Assembly (NCBI GenBank): GCA_038396625.1
Contig: CP121688.1
Location: 3,720,001-3,784,000 of the forward strand
DNA from: G038396625 sp038396625
Lineage (GTDB): Bacteria; Bacillota; Clostridia; Peptostreptococcales; Thermotaleaceae
Length of the DNA stretch: 64,000 nucleotides
Reading direction: 5' to 3'
Made by a program: the position numbers and the translations under genes. Below are positions 21,571 through 30,166 of the stretch, one piece after another. Under the pieces are notes generated by a model. It was not told where the DNA came from and did no database searches. It saw only the letters and a program-made list of their open reading frames with translations. How positions within the stretch are numbered: position 1 is the stretch's first letter; every line of letters starts with the position of its first letter.

Positions 21571-22539
21571 TTATATTTCTAATCCTTCATTTTTTATCAT
21601 TTCAATATCATCCTTCACCTTATTACCTACTGTCGTTAAGTAATTTCCCACCAAGGCTGCATTGACACCTGCCTTAAAACCCATATTCTGCATTTCCCCT
21701 AAAGCTATACGTCCACCTGCATAGCGAATAAAAGCATCTGGAATCACCAAACGAGAAACGGCTAAGGTTTTTAAAATTTCCTTTGGCGAAATTTTTTCTG
21801 TGTTTTGTAATGGCGTTCCTTTTACTGGATTTAGAATATTGATAGGAATAGATTTAATCCCTAGGGCTTTTATTTCAAAAACCATTTGGATACGATCTTT
21901 GATCGTTTCACCCATTCCAATAATTCCTCCACAGCATAATGTGAGTCCTGCTCTTTGAACATTTTTAATGGTATCTATTCGATCTTGGTAGGTATGGGTG
22001 CTGCAAATTTCTTTATAGTAACGGCTGCTGGTCTCAATATTATGATGATACATACTTACACCCATCTGTTTTAATCGTACTGCCTGTTCATAGGAGATAA
22101 TCCCGTGGGATGCGCATAATTTTAAGTTTGTATCTTGACTCAGTCTGTAGTATATCATCAATAATCTTTCAAAATCTTCTTCTGTCATACCTCTACCACT
22201 TGTAACCAAAGAGAATCGATGGGCTCCTTCACCTTCCATCTCTAAAGCTCTTTCTAAGATTTCTTCATAGGATAATAGAGCATATTCATCGATACCCGTT
22301 TGATAATGTGCTGACTGAGCACAGTATTTACAATCTTCTGAGCACCTTCCAGATTTTGCGTTCATAATTGTGCACAAATCCACACCACTGCCCATAAATT
22401 TTTCTCGTATTTCATTGGCTGCTGCATATAAAAGATTCAGCGCTTCATCACCAATATGCATAAGCGCTATAGCTTCTTCACAGGTTATTTCCCCACCCTT
22501 TAAAATTCTATTCTTTATTTCATCAATTATGTTCATCAT
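21571..22539 (-). CDS. bioB: Biotin synthase
   Basis: Radical SAM enzyme that inserts sulfur into dethiobiotin. The 322-residue protein has the cluster motif CSEDCKYCAQS (CxxxCxxC) near residue 68, the YHHNIETS motif, and GMGETIKDRI. AGGAG precedes the ATG. It follows bioY by 13 bases in a two-gene operon under the BirA operator; other biotin genes are absent here, so the cell may take up a precursor or keep them elsewhere. Confidence 0.96.
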   Translation of the reverse strand: MMNIIDEIKNRILKGGEITCEEAIALMHIGDEALNLLYAAANEIREKFMGSGVDLCTIMNAKSGRCSEDCKYCAQSAHYQTGIDEYALLSYEEILERALEMEGEGAHRFSLVTSGRGMTEEDFERLLMIYYRLSQDTNLKLCASHGIISYEQAVRLKQMGVSMYHHNIETSSRYYKEICSTHTYQDRIDTIKNVQRAGLTLCCGGIIGMGETIKDRIQMVFEIKALGIKSIPINILNPVKGTPLQNTEKISPKEILKTLAVSRLVIPDAFIRYAGGRIALGEMQNMGFKAGVNAALVGNYLTTVGNKVKDDIEMIKNEGLEI

Positions 22540-22552
22540 TTTTATTCAGCTC

Positions 22553-23122
22553 CTAATATTCTTTTCCAAATACGTATCCTGCTTTTCGAAGAGAAGGGAT
22601 CACTTTCACAGCTGTAAATGTAATCAGGATACTCCAACCTATATCCTGTAGAATAAACGGAAAAAATCCTAATTTCATTGCTGTTAAAAAGTTGATAGGT
22701 TTTCCAATATAATAGCGGATCACAAAATATAAATAGGGAACGCCAATTGCATAAACTGCCATTAATCCTGAAATCACTGGTAAAAATATGTTTTTAAAAT
22801 GAATTTCTTTTATATTCTGTGTGAACTTTCCAATAATATAAGCACATAAAATAAATCCAATCAAAAATCCAAAGGTAGGTTGAAATACATACCCAATACC
22901 GCCTCCCTTTGTAAAGATGGGAATACCAATTAAACCAATGCCTACATATAATAATTGAGAGTATAACCCTAGTCTAGATCCCAAGAATAAACCAGCAAAT
23001 GCACAAAATAAATACTGCAATGTCACAGGTACAATGGGTGTAGGTATTTGAATAAATGCACCAATAGCTGTTAGTGCAGCAAAAATAGCCACTAATATCA
23101 TTTCTTTTGTCTTGATCTTCAC
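22553..23122 (-). CDS. bioY: Biotin ECF transporter S component
   Basis: Membrane substrate-binding subunit for biotin uptake, used with a shared energy-coupling module. The 189-residue protein has six hydrophobic segments and BioY signatures (IPTPIVPVTLQYLFCAFAG, then LGLYSQLLYVGIGLIGIPIF and GGIGYVFQPTFGFLIGF). Translation starts at a GTG 9 bases after AGGAGG. Its promoter overlaps a BirA operator. Confidence 0.95.
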   Translation of the reverse strand: MKIKTKEMILVAIFAALTAIGAFIQIPTPIVPVTLQYLFCAFAGLFLGSRLGLYSQLLYVGIGLIGIPIFTKGGGIGYVFQPTFGFLIGFILCAYIIGKFTQNIKEIHFKNIFLPVISGLMAVYAIGVPYLYFVIRYYIGKPINFLTAMKLGFFPFILQDIGWSILITFTAVKVIPSLRKAGYVFGKEY

Positions 23123-23157
23123 CCTATTTTTCCTCCTTTGTGTATAGTGATAGCAAT

Positions 23158-23211
23158 ATACTATAACAGAATTATTTTTTTGTCAACTATTATTGTGTCA
23201 TTAGTTTACAA
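23158..23211 (-). promoter_or_regulatory. bioYB promoter with BirA operator
   Basis: BirA-type operator TTGTCAAC-N16-GTTTACAA at 23180-23211 fits the Firmicutes pattern TTGTTAAC-N16-GTTAACAA. The minus-strand promoter TTGACA (23181-23186), 17-base spacer, TAGTAT (23158-23163) has its -35 box inside one operator arm, so bound BirA-biotinyl-AMP would block RNA polymerase. This predicts repression by biotin. Confidence 0.85.
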
Positions 23212-23300
23212 TATCGGTTTACAAATCAGTTTTTATAAGCTATTTTGTATATAAAATTTTCTTGTAACACCTATCCATATTTTCCTCATATAAAAATACC

Positions 23301-24041
23301 CTAGCAACTAGGGTACTCTTCTAATTTACCTATAAAGTTTTGTGGTAATCCATAACTTTCTTCTAGCTTTCGCTCACTAATTACAATCACCGCTGTACAA
23401 GGACCTGCTGACTTATTGAAATCTAGGGATCCATCTTCTCTATATGTCATATATAATTTCTTAGCTCTTAATAGTTTCTCTATCTCGCCCTGTATACCCG
23501 ATGAGCCTACTGGAATGATTTCTTTGATATATGGGTCTTTAAGAAGCTGCAACAGCACATGGGTATCGGTAATTTCTCCTTCATCTTCTACAACCTCATT
23601 GCCTAACTTAGGAATCCCAAAAACATAGACAAAGTCTTGTTTTACTGCTCGATCAATCTTTAAATCTTTTCTTTTTCCAATCCCAATCACAGTTACACCT
23701 AAGGCAGTCATTGTAGTGGATATATTCTTTTCTGTGCTCACAGTAATGGGAACCTCTATATTACAAGTCTTTAACTCACTTTGAATCCCCTTCAAAATTT
23801 CATCTCCTGTAGGATATGGCTCATTACATATATTAACTGTAAGACTTATTACTTTGGCTCCTAGAGATAAGACTTCCATCAAACTTACCCGCGCTGTATA
23901 TTTTCCTACAATATAGTGCGACGCTTTTACTTGGTCTTGTTCCTTTATTCCTATAGCACCACAGGAGTCACAAGCAATCACCAACACTTCTTCTTGGTTC
24001 AATAGAATAATCTCTGCATCTCGATATCTATCTACCAACAT
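23301..24041 (-). CDS. cblS: Alpha-ribazole kinase-like protein (AIRS/ThiL-related)
   Basis: Predicted to phosphorylate salvaged alpha-ribazole to alpha-ribazole phosphate for the lower ligand of cobamides. The 246-residue protein resembles the AIRS-type ATP-binding fold, with ACDSCGAIGIKEQD, VGKYTARVSLMEVLSLGAK and NEPYPTGDEILKGI. It overlaps cblT by 14 bases, and both are under a cobalamin riboswitch, which is the arrangement known for CblT-CblS in Listeria and Geobacillus. The call rests on this context plus family resemblance. Confidence 0.8.
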   Translation of the reverse strand: MLVDRYRDAEIILLNQEEVLVIACDSCGAIGIKEQDQVKASHYIVGKYTARVSLMEVLSLGAKVISLTVNICNEPYPTGDEILKGIQSELKTCNIEVPITVSTEKNISTTMTALGVTVIGIGKRKDLKIDRAVKQDFVYVFGIPKLGNEVVEDEGEITDTHVLLQLLKDPYIKEIIPVGSSGIQGEIEKLLRAKKLYMTYREDGSLDFNKSAGPCTAVIVISERKLEESYGLPQNFIGKLEEYPSC

Positions 24042-24537
24042 AATCTATTCCCTTGAATCCAGATTTTTGCAACACCACAGCTACTGCAATAGCTATAATC
24101 ACATTTACAGCGCTGGCAAGCACTAAAAAAGGTGTAATACCTGTAAAAAAAACCCATCCAAATTGAGGCATAAAAGCCATGATTAATGGGGCTCCTACAC
24201 CATTTAGAATAATCCCTACAATGCCTGCAAAAACCACATTGGTTTTTTGGCAGATAGTAGAGAAAACAAATATGGTAATTGCCATAATTACAGCTACAAG
24301 CAAATGAATCGGTATAGTTAAATAAAACCCTGCATTCGCCGCTGTCAACAAATGTCCTAAGAATCCTATAGCAGCACCTTGAGGTCCTCCTAATATGATT
24401 CCAGCTAAAAAGGCAGGCATGGCATCTAATGCAATACTTTGAAAAGGACTAGGTACTTTTATATAAGATCCCACCAAGCTTAAAGCAATAAAAATCCCCA
24501 TTAATACAATATTTTTTGTTTTAGACTGCATTTTCAT
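24028..24537 (-). CDS. cblT: ECF transporter S component, predicted alpha-ribazole transporter
   Basis: 169-residue membrane protein with five or six hydrophobic segments and an ECF S-component N-terminus (NIVLMGIFIALSLVGSYIKV). Placed directly behind a cobalamin riboswitch and translationally overlapped with the kinase-like gene, it is most likely CblT, which brings in alpha-ribazole. Two starts are possible, ATG 24537 and ATG 24531, both near an AGGGAAGGA site. Confidence 0.8.
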   Translation of the reverse strand: MKMQSKTKNIVLMGIFIALSLVGSYIKVPSPFQSIALDAMPAFLAGIILGGPQGAAIGFLGHLLTAANAGFYLTIPIHLLVAVIMAITIFVFSTICQKTNVVFAGIVGIILNGVGAPLIMAFMPQFGWVFFTGITPFLVLASAVNVIIAIAVAVVLQKSGFKGIDYVGR

Positions 24538-24559
24538 TCCTTCCCTTCATACTTATTTT

Positions 24560-24617
24560 TAATAAAAAATAAAAAGTCCACGATCTATTTCACACACCAA
24601 ATAGACCATGAACTTTT
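24560..24617 (-). terminator. Riboswitch-controlled terminator before cblT
   Basis: Long hairpin with 19-base arms (about 24572-24590 and 24597-24615, allowing G-U pairs) followed on the minus strand by CTTTTTATTTTTTATT. It lies between the cobalamin aptamer and cblT, so it is the likely expression platform: cobalamin binding would favour termination. Confidence 0.8.
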
Positions 24618-24639
24618 CCATCATCCATGATATTCGTAA

Positions 24640-24790
24640 TAAAGGCAGGTCTCCTGGCTCGATTCAATACTTTCTGCTCCTTCCCGGCATTGCCAGTGGT
24701 ATTGGCAGAAGCTCCTCATCACAGTGGCGGGTCCGCTGAAGATTTGCACTTCATTCCCTATTCTCCCTAAAAGGGCACCTCATTACTTAT
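24640..24790 (-). ncRNA. Cobalamin riboswitch
   Basis: Minus-strand leader with all hallmark segments in order: AGGTGCC, AGGGAATGAAGTGCAAATC, CAGCGGACCCGCCACTGTG (contains the B12-box type sequence), GCCAATACCACTGGCA, CCGGGAAGG, and GAGCCAGGAGACCTGCC at the 3' end. It controls cblT-cblS. Confidence 0.95.
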
Positions 24791-24926
24791 ACTTTTTATT
24801 TTTCATCTATCAGTATAGTATTGATACAAATATTTGTCAATATTCCATTATCCATAAAACAAATTTTCTTTTTGGTGTAATCACTTATAGCAAGCTACTC
24901 AATTTTGATATGCTTTTCATAGTCGT

Positions 24927-26654
24927 TTATTGTTGTGGGATCAATATTTTTTGTCCTGGGAAGATCAAGTCTGGATCCCTAAGTTTATTGTATTCTCCCA
25001 ATTTTTCAAAACTCATATCAAATTGCTTGGCAATCTTCCACAATACATCGCCCGCCTTGACAACATAAGTATCCACAGCAGTTTTTACCTCTTGCTTTTC
25101 TGATACTACAGGCTGTGTTATCTCCACTGCCTTTACTCTACCATCTACCTTTATATCACCTGTTCCAAACTGCTGGATATAGTCTACAACAATTTCGTCT
25201 AATTGAGGTAGCTCTACTAAGATGTCACCTTCTGCAAGCATGGTATATTCGTCTCCACCTGCTGCTAAGAAGTCATTGGTAGCTAGCTTGTAAATCTTAT
25301 TGGCATCAATTGGTTCTCCTTTTACCCTAACTTCTAAAATTCTTTGACCAGCCTCTTTGCTTGGATCAAATTTAAACGTCATACCTGCCACATGAGGAAA
25401 AGCACCCTTGGGCTCAGGATAAGAAGAGATACCATGCTCTAAAGCCCCTACAATATCCGCACCTTTTACTTCTTTTACTACCACATAATTTCCAAAGGGC
25501 AATACTTCAATGACCTCTCCTTTTGTAATCTCTCCTGTGTCGATCGATGCACGAATACCACCACCATTGGTCAATGCTATATCCGCGCTTGAGGCTTGAA
25601 GCATTGCAGCTGCAATCAAGTTTCCAAGATTGGTTTCTCCTGCTCTGACCATTTCTCTTTCTCCATCAAGTTTTGTATCGGTACTACCTACAGCAACAGA
25701 AGTGATTTTTTCATTTTCTGCTTCTATTGCAGCTACAAGAGAAACAATTTCTGGGTTTTCTTCAATGGTTGTTGCTTCTTCCTTTGTAAATAATCTTGCA
25801 TTCTTTTCTGACGCTTTACCATCTTTGATGATTACATCAACAATCCCTAAGTTTTTGTCATAATCTCCTGTTTGAACAATCAATGTATCTCCTACTTCAA
25901 GCCCTTCTGGTAAGGTTGTATGACTATGTCCATCTACAATCACATCAATACCTTCTACTCCTTGTGCTACTGCCTTACTTGTATATGTACTATATTCATC
26001 TAATCCCAAATGTGCCACAGCAATGATGACATCTACCTTATCCTTTAATTCATTCACCATTTCCTTTGCCGCTGTCACAGGATCTTTAAAGGTAAGTCCA
26101 GTAACATTTTTAGGATGGGTCATATGTGCTGTTTCTGGCGTGGATAATCCGAAAATCCCCACTTTTACCCCTTCAAATTCTTTGATTGTATAAGGTGTAA
26201 ATAATGTTGTTTTGTCTTCTTTCTCTATATTTGCACAAAGTATTGGAAAATCTGTCATTTTAGACAGCTGGATTAATCTTTCTTGCCCATAGTTAAAATC
26301 ATGATTCCCAGGGACCATAGCATCATAGCCCATTTTATTCATAATATCTACTATACTTTTTCCTTCAACAATGGAAGCAATAGTTTGACCATGAAAAGTA
26401 TCTCCTGCATCAAGTACCAATACATTTGAATTAGATTCTTTGACCTCTTGAACTTTGGTAGAAAGTTTTGCAAAACCCATTCCATCATACTTTCCTTCTT
26501 TGACACGACCATGAGTATCATTGGTGTGAACAATAGTAATCTTTACACCCTCCTTTGTATCTTCTGCAAAGGTGAAGTTCATTGGAAGCATTACAGAAAA
26601 TAACAAAGTAATCACAAGCATTGTTACTGAAAATCTTTTCAGCATACCTTTCAT
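24927..26654 (-). CDS. Secreted 5'-nucleotidase/2',3'-cyclic phosphodiesterase with LysM domain
   Basis: Extracellular enzyme that removes phosphate from nucleotides, probably for nucleoside or phosphate scavenging. The 575-residue protein has a signal peptide (cleavage near FTFA), a metallophosphatase domain with VHTNDTHGR, DAGDTFHG, GNHDF and DGHSHT, the 5'-nucleotidase C-terminal domain (about 335-490; TNGGGIRASI, LPFGNYVVV, FLAAGGDEYT), and a C-terminal LysM repeat (about 530-575, YVVKAGDVLWKIAKQF) for peptidoglycan binding in place of an LPXTG anchor. ATG 26654 has GAGG 9 bases upstream; ATG 26663 abuts that site. Confidence 0.92.
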   Translation of the reverse strand: MKGMLKRFSVTMLVITLLFSVMLPMNFTFAEDTKEGVKITIVHTNDTHGRVKEGKYDGMGFAKLSTKVQEVKESNSNVLVLDAGDTFHGQTIASIVEGKSIVDIMNKMGYDAMVPGNHDFNYGQERLIQLSKMTDFPILCANIEKEDKTTLFTPYTIKEFEGVKVGIFGLSTPETAHMTHPKNVTGLTFKDPVTAAKEMVNELKDKVDVIIAVAHLGLDEYSTYTSKAVAQGVEGIDVIVDGHSHTTLPEGLEVGDTLIVQTGDYDKNLGIVDVIIKDGKASEKNARLFTKEEATTIEENPEIVSLVAAIEAENEKITSVAVGSTDTKLDGEREMVRAGETNLGNLIAAAMLQASSADIALTNGGGIRASIDTGEITKGEVIEVLPFGNYVVVKEVKGADIVGALEHGISSYPEPKGAFPHVAGMTFKFDPSKEAGQRILEVRVKGEPIDANKIYKLATNDFLAAGGDEYTMLAEGDILVELPQLDEIVVDYIQQFGTGDIKVDGRVKAVEITQPVVSEKQEVKTAVDTYVVKAGDVLWKIAKQFDMSFEKLGEYNKLRDPDLIFPGQKILIPQQ

Positions 26655-26796
26655 ACTTTTCATCCTCTCTCTTCTTTTTTACACAAATCTGTGTATCCTT
26701 ATTTTATCATGTACAAGCTGAGAATCCTGTCGAAAAACATGAATTATTTGTAAATTGAAATTATTTTGTTTTACCTTTACTCCTTTTGTCAAAAAA

Positions 26797-26830
26797 ATTT
26801 GGGAAGATAGTATTTACTATCTTCCCAAAT
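26797..26830 (-). terminator. Terminator after the GNAT gene
   Basis: Near-perfect hairpin (arms from 26797 and to 26830, containing TTTGGGAAGATAGT and ACTATCTTCCCAAA) followed on the minus strand by seven T. Confidence 0.9.
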
Positions 26831-26831
26831 A

Positions 26832-27368
26832 TTACTCTATCTTATTTAAATCTAATTTCATAACATATCTATGGTGTCCCTCACCGTACTCATCTTTACT
26901 CATCTCTACAATTTCAAAGCCCATCTTATCCTTGTAAAGACGAATAGCCGGTGTATTTTCCACATCCACCGTCAAGCTCATCTTGGTAAATCCTTGTTCT
27001 TTAATATTTTTTGCTATGACTAAAAGAAAATGATAGCCTAAGCCCTGCCCTTGTAACTCTTCCTTAATTGCATAATCAAAAAGATAGCATTGATCCGTAT
27101 CTTCCCAGTCTCGCATAAAGATCGCGAGACCAATAATTCTTTTTTTGTCTTCTTCCTTGAGCAAAAATACATTCCCATGTCGCACCTGAGGCACCAAACC
27201 CCATTCATCCATGCCTAGATCGCCAAATATATTTAGTCCAAAATCAACCATTCTCTTTAACAGACTAAGGTTAAAATCCTGAACTAAGTATACTTTAAGA
27301 TTTCCAATATCTCCGTCTAGGTTTTCAATTACTTTTTTAGGTAAACTTCTGATTTCTTCTAAATTCAC
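26832..27368 (-). CDS. GNAT family N-acetyltransferase
   Basis: 178-residue acyltransferase of unknown substrate. The acetyl-CoA motif is EELQGQGLGYHFLLVI, preceded by a beta-strand FDYAI and followed by LTVDVENTPAIRLYKDKMGFEIVE, the usual GNAT motif B. It stands alone between terminators, directly downstream of the pot operon on the same strand; polyamine N-acetylation is a possible role but there is no direct evidence. Confidence 0.85.
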   Translation of the reverse strand: MNLEEIRSLPKKVIENLDGDIGNLKVYLVQDFNLSLLKRMVDFGLNIFGDLGMDEWGLVPQVRHGNVFLLKEEDKKRIIGLAIFMRDWEDTDQCYLFDYAIKEELQGQGLGYHFLLVIAKNIKEQGFTKMSLTVDVENTPAIRLYKDKMGFEIVEMSKDEYGEGHHRYVMKLDLNKIE

Positions 27369-27493
27369 AACATCACTCCTTATTTGTTTTAATACATTAA
27401 ATATTTACCCAATTTCTTTCCATTTAATCAATAAATTTTCTTTTTTTTTACTTTTTTTTATTAAAAGAAAGATGGATTTCTCCATCTTTCCTA

Positions 27494-28546
27494 TTAATGT
27501 GCTTTAATCTCTGTCCAAATGCGATCATATTCTGTTGTGAATTTTCCTAAGTCTACAAATACTTCTCCCTTTTCAAAGATATTTCCCTTTGGATAAGCTA
27601 GTTCATCTTCTGTTATTTCTGGCGGCAGCAGATTCATGGCTTCTACGTTAGCAGTTGCATACATTACGTATTCTGCACATTTGGCAGCTACATCAGGTCT
27701 CATCATATAGTCTATAAATAATTCTGCTTCTCTCTTATGTTTACTAGTTGTAGGCACTGCCATCGTATCAAACCACAGATTGGTTCCTTCTTCTGGAATT
27801 ACATAAGCTAGATCTGGATTTTCTTCCACAAGCAGCATCGCATCTCCTGACCAAGCTAAAGCCATTGCCGCTTCTCCTGAAATCATCATATCTTTATATG
27901 CATCTACTTCATAAGCCTTGACCATTGGTTTTTGTTTGATTAATTCTTCCTTTGCCGCCTCTAATTCATCCATATTACGCGTATTTAAAGAATATCCTAA
28001 CTTCTTTAGTGTAATACCCACTGTATCTCTTACACTATCAATCATTACAATATCCCCTTTATATTTTTCATCCCAAAGGGCATCCCAGCTATCTATTTTT
28101 TCTTCTACTTTCTTTGTGTTATACACAATACCCATCGTCCCCCAAAAATATGGAACAGAGTATTGATTGTCTGGGTCATAGGCCAAGTTCTTAAATTGTT
28201 CTCCTATGTTTTTATAATTTGGAAGATTATTGAAATCTAGTTCCTGCAGTAAGCCTTCCTTGATCATTGCTTCTACCATATATTCTGATGGGAAAATCAC
28301 ATCATAATCTGTACCTCCTGCTTGTATCTTTGCAAGCATTTCTTCATTGGTAGCAAAGTTTTCATAATTAACTTTAATTCCATATTCTTCCTCAAATTCT
28401 TCTAGTACAACAGGGTCTATGTAGTCACCCCAGTTATAAACATTCAGTTTGTTGTAGTATCCTTGCTCATTCTTTTCTTCCTGTCCACAACCTACAAGTC
28501 CCACTAATAGGACACATAAAATAAGCATGCTCATTATTTTTTTCAA
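27494..28546 (-). CDS. potD: Spermidine/putrescine ABC transporter substrate-binding lipoprotein
   Basis: Extracellular polyamine receptor of the PotABCD importer. The signal peptide ends in a lipobox VGLVGCG; the mature part has LNVYNWGDYIDP, YDVIFPSEYMV, VPYFWGTMGIVYN and WSGDAMLL, all typical of PotD/PotF. A TTG at 28546 is chosen as start, 6 bases after GGGTG; the GTG at 28555 overlaps that site. Last gene of the operon. Confidence 0.93.
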   Translation of the reverse strand: MKKIMSMLILCVLLVGLVGCGQEEKNEQGYYNKLNVYNWGDYIDPVVLEEFEEEYGIKVNYENFATNEEMLAKIQAGGTDYDVIFPSEYMVEAMIKEGLLQELDFNNLPNYKNIGEQFKNLAYDPDNQYSVPYFWGTMGIVYNTKKVEEKIDSWDALWDEKYKGDIVMIDSVRDTVGITLKKLGYSLNTRNMDELEAAKEELIKQKPMVKAYEVDAYKDMMISGEAAMALAWSGDAMLLVEENPDLAYVIPEEGTNLWFDTMAVPTTSKHKREAELFIDYMMRPDVAAKCAEYVMYATANVEAMNLLPPEITEDELAYPKGNIFEKGEVFVDLGKFTTEYDRIWTEIKAH

Positions 28547-28560
28547 TACAATCACCCTTT

Positions 28561-29334
28561 CTATTCACTCAAATTTTTTGATCTGCTCTGCAGCAGCATT
28601 AATAAACTCAAAACGCCGATAAAGAGAATGGTTGACAAAGCATTGATCTTAGGACTAACTCCTAATTTTGTCATAGAATAAACCTTGATAGATAAGGTGT
28701 TCACACCTGATCCTGTGGTAAAAAAACTCACCATAAAATCATCTAAGGATAAGGTAAAAGCTAATAATGCACCTGTAATCACCCCAGGCATAATTTCAGG
28801 TAAAACAACTTTAAAGAATGCCTGTATAGGGGTAGCTCCCAAATCTAAAGCAGCCTCTTCAAGATAAGGATTCAATTGCCTTAGCTTCGGTAGCACAGCC
28901 AGTATGACATAGGGTATATTGAAGGTAATATGGGCAAGCAGAAGGGTAATAAATCCTAGCCTTAGCTTTAACCATACAAAAAGCGCTAAAAGTGATATTC
29001 CTATGACAATGTCAGGATTCATTACAGGCAAATATGTAACATTCATAAAAACAGTCTTCCACTTTGGAGACATCCTATAGATGGCAATAGCACTAATGGT
29101 TCCAATGATCGTTGCAGCACAAGCTGCAATCAAAGCAATAGAAAAAGTATTGTACAACGCACTAATAATAGATCTATCGCGAAAAAGTTCTTTGTACCAT
29201 CTTAGGGTAAAACCACTCCACTGCCCTCTATACTTAGAGTCATTAAAGGAATAGAGGATGAGTAGAAATATGGGAAGATATAAAAACAAATATACAAGTG
29301 CTGCATAAATCCTTTTCAATAATTTCTTTACCAT
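28561..29334 (-). CDS. potC: Spermidine/putrescine ABC transporter permease
   Basis: Inner membrane permease with six hydrophobic segments and the EAA loop EEAALDLGATPIQAFFKVVLPEI, which contacts the ATPase. 257 residues. The start overlaps the end of potB by 7 bases and has GGGAGGAG upstream. Confidence 0.94.
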   Translation of the reverse strand: MVKKLLKRIYAALVYLFLYLPIFLLILYSFNDSKYRGQWSGFTLRWYKELFRDRSIISALYNTFSIALIAACAATIIGTISAIAIYRMSPKWKTVFMNVTYLPVMNPDIVIGISLLALFVWLKLRLGFITLLLAHITFNIPYVILAVLPKLRQLNPYLEEAALDLGATPIQAFFKVVLPEIMPGVITGALLAFTLSLDDFMVSFFTTGSGVNTLSIKVYSMTKLGVSPKINALSTILFIGVLSLLMLLQSRSKNLSE

Positions 29335-30164
29335 AATTCTCCTCCCTCTTCACTTTTATATTTATTACTTATACCCATAGTGACTAGTATTAAGAACATC
29401 ATAATAATCGAAATAGCTGATCCAAACTGCCAGTTCCTTGCTACAAGAAATTGATTTTGTATCAAATTACCCAATAGTATGGTTTGACCTCCTCCTAGTA
29501 AATCCGATATAACAAAGGTGCTCACCGCTGGCATAAATACCATGATTAATCCAGATACAACCCCAGGAATACTTAATGGAAAGATTACTTTCCAAAAAAC
29601 CTTTGTAGAAGTAGCCCCTAGATCCTGAGCAGCTTCAATGAAACTATGATCAATCTTTGATAAAACAGAGTATATAGGCAATACCATAAAAGGCAAAAAG
29701 TTATAGACCATCCCAAGAACCACTGCCCCACTATTATATAACAAGGATAAGGGTTCATCGATTAGTCTTAATCCTATCAATATCTGATTGATTACTCCTT
29801 GATCTCTAAGTAGCACCATCCACGCATAAGTCCTTAAGAGAAAGTTTGTCCATAGAGGTAGTACAAACAACATTACTAAAATATGCTTTTTTTTCATCTG
29901 GCTCCTAGCTATGATCATAGCCATAGGATAAGCTACCAACAAACAAATTATCGTACTCTTTCCTGCCAACACAACGGAACGCCATAATACATTGAGATAA
30001 ATGGGTTCTAAAAATTGTTTATAGTTGTCAAGTGTGAAATCATAAATAATCTTTCCATAAGGAGATCGACTGCAAAAACTATACACCGCAATAATTATAA
30101 TCGGTGCAATACTAAAGATCAAAGACCATACTGCATAGGGTATAGAAAGCCATTTTTTCTTCAT
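29328..30164 (-). CDS. potB: Spermidine/putrescine ABC transporter permease
   Basis: Second permease subunit, 278 residues, with six hydrophobic segments and the EAA loop IEAAQDLGATSTKVFWKVIF. Tightly packed between potA (2-base gap) and potC (overlap), so the four genes are one transcript. Confidence 0.94.
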   Translation of the reverse strand: MKKKWLSIPYAVWSLIFSIAPIIIIAVYSFCSRSPYGKIIYDFTLDNYKQFLEPIYLNVLWRSVVLAGKSTIICLLVAYPMAMIIARSQMKKKHILVMLFVLPLWTNFLLRTYAWMVLLRDQGVINQILIGLRLIDEPLSLLYNSGAVVLGMVYNFLPFMVLPIYSVLSKIDHSFIEAAQDLGATSTKVFWKVIFPLSIPGVVSGLIMVFMPAVSTFVISDLLGGGQTILLGNLIQNQFLVARNWQFGSAISIIMMFLILVTMGISNKYKSEEGGELW

Positions 30165-30166
30165 TT

